Shown piece after piece: positions 58,901 to 64,000 of a stretch of 64,000 nt of DNA (the first letter of the stretch is position 1; the number at the start of each line of letters is the position of its first letter). The stretch is from JAAXHB01 sp965214945 (GTDB lineage Bacteria; Actinomycetota; Acidimicrobiia; Acidimicrobiales; Aldehydirespiratoraceae), in the NCBI GenBank assembly GCA_965214945.1, contig OZ244029.1, positions 372,001 to 436,000 of the forward strand, written 5' to 3'. The notes below the pieces were generated by a model, which saw nothing but the letters and a program-made list of their open reading frames with translations, was not told the DNA's origin and searched no databases. The translations under genes and the position numbers were made by a program.

Positions 58901-61900
58901 CTACAGGCTCTCGAACTTGCCCATCACCTGCTTGCGGTAAGCGAGACTGATCGCGTTCTCGGTGAAGTCGGTGAATACAAACCGGAGCTCGTCTGCAGTC
59001 AGTCTGTAGGCGCGGGCCGTGAGCGCGTCGATCTCGGCGCGCATGTCTGAGCGTTCGGCTTCAGTCAGCGGCCCCCATTCCACACCGCTCTCGGCGGCGA
59101 AGTCGGCAAAGCGCTCGTCCACGCAAGAAAGCCGGGCCGCCAGCTTGCCGATGCGCTGCCAGGGAGTGTCCTCTGGTGGCGGTAAGCAGAGCATGTGGAG
59201 GATAAAGAAGTTGAGGTTGAGCTCTACATATCTGCGCGCCAGCCAGTCGAAAGGCGTGCTGTTCATCACACCCAGCAGACTGGATCGGGCCACGGCGTCC
59301 CATCCGGCGAAGATCAAGTACGGCGCTTTGTTGGTCAGTGGCATGCGCGGCGGCACTAGGCAGGCGATTACTGTACGAGAGTCCGTTCGCCTGGTCACGT
59401 CGCGGAACGCTATGCGGCAGCGATGAATCGGATGTGTGCTAGGATCAGAGAGTATGTTTGCGGGAAAGATACGTTTGAAGATATGTGAGCGGGATCTTTT
59501 AGTATGAACGAAGTCCAGCGTCTCCTGCCAGTCGCAATATCCCGCTGGGTCGCGTCCGTGGGGGTCGTACTGGTTGAAGCATCGGCCTTTCCAGACCGGT
59601 AGCCGTAGTCCATCCGCGGGGTAAGAAAACAGGGCCCTGTTTCACTTACATCCGCGGGTCTGGACAAATCGGCGAACTGCACACCGCGCCGCATCTTGGC
59701 CAACACATCTGCATGCGTCTGACTCGGCACGAGCGGTACCACGCGCGCGCTTCCCAATGACAAAATGGGGACGCTGACACCCGGATCGCTCGTCACAGCC
59801 TCAAACCCTTCAAGACTGGCAGAGGGTCCCGTTACTTCGAATTCGGCATCAACCGAGCTTGCAGTGTGTGATCCTGCGAGCAGCGCAACCGAATATTGGG
59901 GGTGTATATCGAAAGCCCAACGACGCGAATTCAAGATGTAATCAACTCTTGTCACTGTTGTACGTTCAAAGAGCCATCGCCGGAATCGCTCGGCGCCTTT
60001 GGCCAGAAACGCTGTTCTGGGCAGCACCACGCCCAGCCGTCCCTTCTGCCTGACCAGGTGGCTGTACCTCTCACAGAAGAGTTGGTACAGGTCTCTGTCA
60101 CCCACGCCTTGAAGCTGGTAGCCGCCTGCTTCGGTGAAGAACGCTCGCAGCTTCGCCAGTTGTGCCTTCTCGGCCTTGAACTCTGGCCTCCAGGTCGGGT
60201 TCTGCCGGTCGAGTTCCTCGATGCGTCTTCTCCGGGCCGCCAGATTGGGCAGCCCTCGCAGGCCTGGGTCCCGAAGCGCGTAGAAGGCGAGTTTTTCGAG
60301 TGTTATCTCGTTCCACGGTGGGTTGCCCACCACCACGTCAAACCCGGGCCGGTCGCGGTGAAAGACGTGAGGGAATTCCAGCGGCCAGTGAAAGAACCGG
60401 TACCGCTGGGCGGTGCTGTCGGTCTTTTTGATCCTGTCGGCGATCTCGGCCGTCTGCGGGTTATCGCCTTTCACAATCTCGGCCCTGTTGGTCTCCAGCG
60501 TATGGCGGGCCCCTGGCACGCCGAGCGGCTCTGCGGCCCACAGGTCGAATACCGTTCTCAGGCCTGCCGTGGCGTCGCGCAGCTCGGCGTTCAGCTCTTC
60601 GGAGCGCTTCACTTCGTCGGGCGTCCGGTCGGGGTTCACCGCCAGCTTTCGCTGCAGCTCAGCTGCGCGCCTCATGGCGGTGTCCACGGCTTCGCCGGTG
60701 AGAAGAGGGCTGTCTTTGGCGCCGACGACGGCGGGGTCGGCCACGCCGATGAGAGCGTTACCGCACTTGAGGTTGCTGCCCAAATAAGAAAGCGCAAGGC
60801 CGGGCACGAAGGAGGCGAGCCAAAGCGTGACGTTGGCCACCTCTACTGCCATCGGGGATAGATCGACGCCGTAGATGCAGCGTTTGAGGATGAGTCGCCG
60901 TAGCAAGTCGCCGTCCTCAGGGCGCGCCCCTGGCGCCGCCGTCTCCTCGCTCAGCTTGTTGAACAACCGCGCGATGTCGGGCAAGCCACCGACTTCGGCC
61001 AGGAACAGCTCGATGCGGTCGGCCATCATGTCGAGCGCAGCCGTTAGAAAGTGGGCGCTACCCATGGCCGGGTCGACCACCGAGAAGTCAAAGAGGCGAC
61101 GGGCCGCTTCATCAGAGTTCCGTTTAGCGATTTGCTTTACCTCGCGCAGGTGCTCTTCGAGGGCTGGCCGCAATGAGTGCCGCAGCAGGTGGTCCACGAA
61201 CTCGCGCCGTGTGTAGAACACCCCTCCGGCCTTGCGTCCGCCCTGCTCAGCCTGGTAGTAGAGCTGCGCCTTGCTCACCTCCGGCTCTTCCTCCTCGTCG
61301 GCTCGCACGGGCCTGAACACATCGCGTTTGGCGTCGTAGGCCAGGTCTTCGGTCGCCTGGGTCAGGCGCATGGTGAGCAGGGCTTCGTAGATTGCTCCCA
61401 GATGGCCGATCTGTAAGCCCGCGTAGTCCAGACCAGGCTGCCCGGGCGTGAGCGTCTCGAAGGCGATGGCCGCCAGCGCAGGCGCTAGGTACATATCGGC
61501 GACTTCCGCTCGCTCCAGCAAGGCGCTGCCGGGGAAGCCGTCGGCGGCGAACAGGCTGCCGTTGTACACCGGCACATCGCAGGAGCGGTCGCCGGTGCGC
61601 ACCATCCGCACCAGAGTCCGCAGCCGGTCCCACCGCTGGGTCGATCTCGCGTCGAGGTCCGACAGAGCCAGGCGGGAGTCCTCCGCGAGCTGGATGGCGC
61701 TGTGGGGCCTGTACGCGGCTGAACCGATGGGAAGATGGCCTCGTGCCTCGACGTGCAACAGGAACATGAACCGGAACACCAGCGTGAGCGCTGCCTCCTC
61801 GATCCGGCGGAGCTGCCGGCGGTCGGCCAGGTTGTTGCCTTGCGACTTGAGGTATTGGCCGAGGCCGCGCGCGATGTTGGGGAGCGCATCCTTGACGAGG

Positions 61901-62853
61901 CGCTCCTCCAGGCCTTGGCGCAGTTCCTCGCCGAAGTCCTTGGCCTCGGCAACCCACCGCGTGAGCCAGCCCCCCTCGGCCAGTGACTTCGGTGCTAACA
62001 GGCCGAGATAGAGGCGGTTTTTTGGCTCCAGCTCGTCTGCGTCCAACTCCAAGTACTGGCCGGTTGCGGCACCCATGGATGGTCGGCGCTGGAACAGGCG
62101 GTAGCGGCCTCCGGACGCCAGCACGCCCCATGAGGCGCCGCACTGCTCGCAGTCGGCCAGAACTAGGCCCTCGGGCAGCTCCCCGTAGTCCGTAAGACGG
62201 CTGAACTGGGCCGGGCTGCGGTGCGAGTGCACTACGGCCACGGGCGCGTGGCGATGTCGCAGCAGGTAGCCGCGCCGTTGAAGCTGTTCGATCTGGTAGC
62301 CGAAGTTCTCGAACAGCGAGCGCCACTGCCCACCGTCTGCGACTCTGACGTCTTCCACAGCGCTCATCAGACGTTGCTCGTCGAATGGCCGCCTCAGCCG
62401 CTCGCGCACAAAGTGGGGCGTGAGCAGGTCTTTGACCCTGACTCCGGGGACGACCGCCTCGGTGAGGCGGTTGAACTCGCCGCTGAGGAACGCCGCCGCT
62501 TTGCGGACTGCATAGTCACGGCACTTCTTCAGCAGGTCGAGCACGCGCTCGGCTGGAAGCGCCCGCACGGGCCGGGCTTCCTGGGGCCCTACGACCCGAA
62601 GTCGGGACGGGTCGTCAGGGGCGATAGTCAGCAGCACTACGGCATAGGCCGAGCGGCCCTTGCGCTCTTCCCAGAGCCTCCGCAAGTCGGTCTCGTTGCC
62701 GCTGTCGGTGTAGAGCAGGTGATAGGCGGGCGTCTCCCAGACCATCGTTTCGAAACCGTGCCGAGATTTCCAGGCCCACCCCACGCCGAACACGGCTTCC
62801 AGCTGTGACACCAGATGCTCAGCAGTTGAAAATGTAGTGAGCATAATATTCAT
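58901..62853 (-). pseudogene. PglX/Eco57I-like adenine-specific DNA methyltransferase, frameshifted
   Basis: The upstream frame (59410-62853) has the AdoMet motif DPAMGSAHFL (594-603) and catalytic NPPWNE (844-849), within a large PglX-like protein. At about residue 1072 (near 59640) the frame changes. A continuous second frame, from ALFSYPADGLRLPVWKG through HRCRIAFRDVTRRTDS, runs to 58901 and ends KQVMGKFESL. The two parts would make about 1318 residues. The shift behaves like one lost base near GAAACAGGGCCC. This could be a real inactivation, phase variation or a sequencing error. Without the C-terminal part, target recognition would probably be lost. Confidence 0.88.
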
Positions 62854-62910
62854 AGGATATCACTAAATATCAGATTAAGCAGTATTATCTAAAGTCAAGA
62901 GACAGGCTCC
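62854..62910 (-). promoter_or_regulatory. AT-rich promoter region of the defence operon
   Basis: This stretch is far richer in A and T than its surroundings. On the minus strand it contains TTGACT about 40 bp upstream, TAATCT at a short spacing, and the inverted repeat GATATTTAGTGATATC just before the start. The exact -10 box cannot be fixed. Beyond it, to 62977, nothing is recognised. Confidence 0.5.
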
Positions 62911-62977
62911 ATGTTGCCGCAGGCTGGTAGGGAGCAGCCCGAACGGGCGGACAGTGTCATCCAAAGTGGCGAAGCCC

Positions 62978-63009
62978 TGACAGTTGAAGAGCGTGACAGT
63001 TGAAGAGCG
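62978..63009. repeat. 16-bp perfect tandem duplication
   Basis: TGACAGTTGAAGAGCG is repeated exactly at 62978-62993 and 62994-63009, directly downstream of the minus-strand transporter gene end. Confidence 0.93.
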
Positions 63010-63018
63010 TGACGCAGG

Positions 63019-63936
63019 TTACGGGTCGTCTGAAGAGTCTGATGAGCGAAGGGTGTGACGGGCCTCAAGCTTGGTGTCGCGGCGGATCACGGCGGACAAC
63101 GCGGCGACCACCACCACCGCGCCCACCATCTGAGCCGCCACAATCGGCTCTTCCAAGAAAACTGCGGCACCGATCATCGACAGCGGCGCCGAAGCCAGCG
63201 TGATCATCGAGGTCACCGTTAATCGCACGTGGCGATGTGACCAGTTCATGAGGAAATGGCCGGTGCCGGGCACGGCCAGCATGGCCGTGACCCAAGCCCA
63301 ATTCGCTGCCGACGGCCACTCGAAGCCGCCGGAGACGGCTGTTACCGGCCCCAGCACCAGCGCCCCGACGATCCACACAGAGGCTTGGAACTCGACCGCC
63401 CCCACCTGCTGTCGGATTTCTTTGGACAGGGCAAAGACAAGCGCCCACAGGATCAAAGCCACAACGGATAGCCCGTCGCCGCGGGCGCTCCACGTAAGCG
63501 TCGACGAAGAACCGACCAGCACCAAGGCCGTGCCCGCCACGGCCAAGACCGCAAGCCCGATGAGCCGCATCGAGATCGGCTCGCCGAAGCGACGGGAGGC
63601 CGTGCCCAGCAATATCACCGGCAGGAGCGCGCCGATCATGGTGACGTTGGCGATGGTGGTGGACTTGAGCGCTTCGTAGAACACGACCAGCCACGCGCTG
63701 GTCAGCACTGCCACGGGTGTGCAGGCCCTCAGCGGCGTCCACCTCAGCGGCTGCCTGCGGGCCATGAGGATGGCCGAGTACACGATTGCACCGAGAACGA
63801 CCCGCCAGAAGGCAAGCGACAGCGCCGGCATCTCTATTACGCGCACCATCACGTTGCCCGCGCTCCAGCACGTGACCGCCGCTACCGCGGCGGTCACGCC
63901 CAATCGGTGCTCTTCGGTGGCTCGACCGACGGTCAC
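63019..63936 (-). CDS. EamA-family (DMT) transporter
   Basis: This 305-residue inner-membrane protein has ten hydrophobic segments in two EamA halves (start TCWSAGNVMVRVIEMPALSL, second half WALVFALSKEIRQQVGA). Such proteins export amino acids or other small metabolites; the substrate is not predictable. It starts at GTG. GTGACCATC upstream of the start copies its first codons GTGACCGTC at a spacing of 11 bp. Confidence 0.9.
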   Translation of the reverse strand: MTVGRATEEHRLGVTAAVAAVTCWSAGNVMVRVIEMPALSLAFWRVVLGAIVYSAILMARRQPLRWTPLRACTPVAVLTSAWLVVFYEALKSTTIANVTMIGALLPVILLGTASRRFGEPISMRLIGLAVLAVAGTALVLVGSSSTLTWSARGDGLSVVALILWALVFALSKEIRQQVGAVEFQASVWIVGALVLGPVTAVSGGFEWPSAANWAWVTAMLAVPGTGHFLMNWSHRHVRLTVTSMITLASAPLSMIGAAVFLEEPIVAAQMVGAVVVVAALSAVIRRDTKLEARHTLRSSDSSDDP

Positions 63937-63943
63937 TTGATGG

Positions 63944-64000
63944 TCACGGGCTGCCGTCCGCCAGCGGCACGCCCTCGGCCAACTCGTCTATGGAGGAACC
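63944..64000 (-). CDS. C-terminal end of an unidentified gene
   Basis: An open minus-strand frame enters from the window edge and ends ELAEGVPLADGSP then TGA at 63944. The short, acidic tail does not identify a family. It would lie 7 bp upstream of the EamA gene in the same direction, so an operon is likely. Confidence 0.4.
   Translation of the reverse strand, partial: GSSIDELAEGVPLADGSP

Noticed and set aside
54913..62853. A complete DISARM or BREX system
   Set aside because: The defining partners (drmA/drmB; brxC, pglZ, brxL) are not in the window; only related parts are present.

Overview
The window is a GC-rich bacterial chromosome segment. Actinobacterial affiliation is supported by the 23S gene (a long insertion between domains III and IV), by a cofC/fbiD-like gene (coenzyme F420 synthesis) next to gpsA, by a korAB pair, and by mycofactocin genes with NDMA-dependent alcohol dehydrogenase and SDR partners. 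The mix of sulfatases, PhyH dioxygenases, a CaiB/BaiF transferase and LLM flavoproteins resembles Acidimicrobiia, including sponge- or seawater-associated lineages. That placement is inference; a 16S search would settle it.

Layout. 0-9 kb: housekeeping block (fbiD/cofC fragment, gpsA, a large protein of unknown function, rnhB, an Nfu-like protein, a class A penicillin-binding protein with PASTA domains, tyrS). 8.7-14.3 kb: one rRNA operon with a structured leader, no spacer tRNA and long processing stems. 14.4-17.9 kb: choline-sulfatase, a TPR protein, class I aldolase. 17.9-33 kb: a carbohydrate locus with two further sulfatases, a deacetylase-rhamnosidase fusion, a second deacetylase, three PhyH dioxygenases and a complete sugar ABC importer whose ATPase lies 10 kb from its permeases. 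It reads as a system for importing and stripping a sulfated, acylated, rhamnose-containing glycan. 33-41 kb: korAB, a thioredoxin/CcdA-like pair, a D-aminoacylase and an acyl-CoA synthetase. 41-55 kb: a dispersed mycofactocin locus (mftF, then mftA-mftB-mftC 7 kb further on, then SDR and alcohol dehydrogenase), interrupted by a tRNA-Thr, a flavin oxidoreductase, a NitT/TauT-type ABC importer and a 2OG-Fe(II) oxygenase; mftD and mftE are not in the window. 55-63 kb: a probable phage-defence operon on the minus strand (PglX/Eco57I-like methyltransferase broken by a frameshift, Uma2 nuclease, PLD-SNF2 helicase). The right end has an EamA transporter and the tail of another gene.

The most unusual feature is not a gene. 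Many gene boundaries carry a second, 13-45 bp copy of the gene's own edge. Usually this is the last bases of the reading frame including the stop codon, placed 0-90 bp downstream; sometimes it is the start or ribosome-binding region, placed upstream. Related short in-frame duplications occur inside proteins, the largest being four 36-bp units in the rhamnosidase fusion. The repeated sequences differ from gene to gene, so this is a recurrent process rather than a dispersed repeat family.

No insertion sequence, integrase, CRISPR array or dedicated DNA-binding regulator was recognised.
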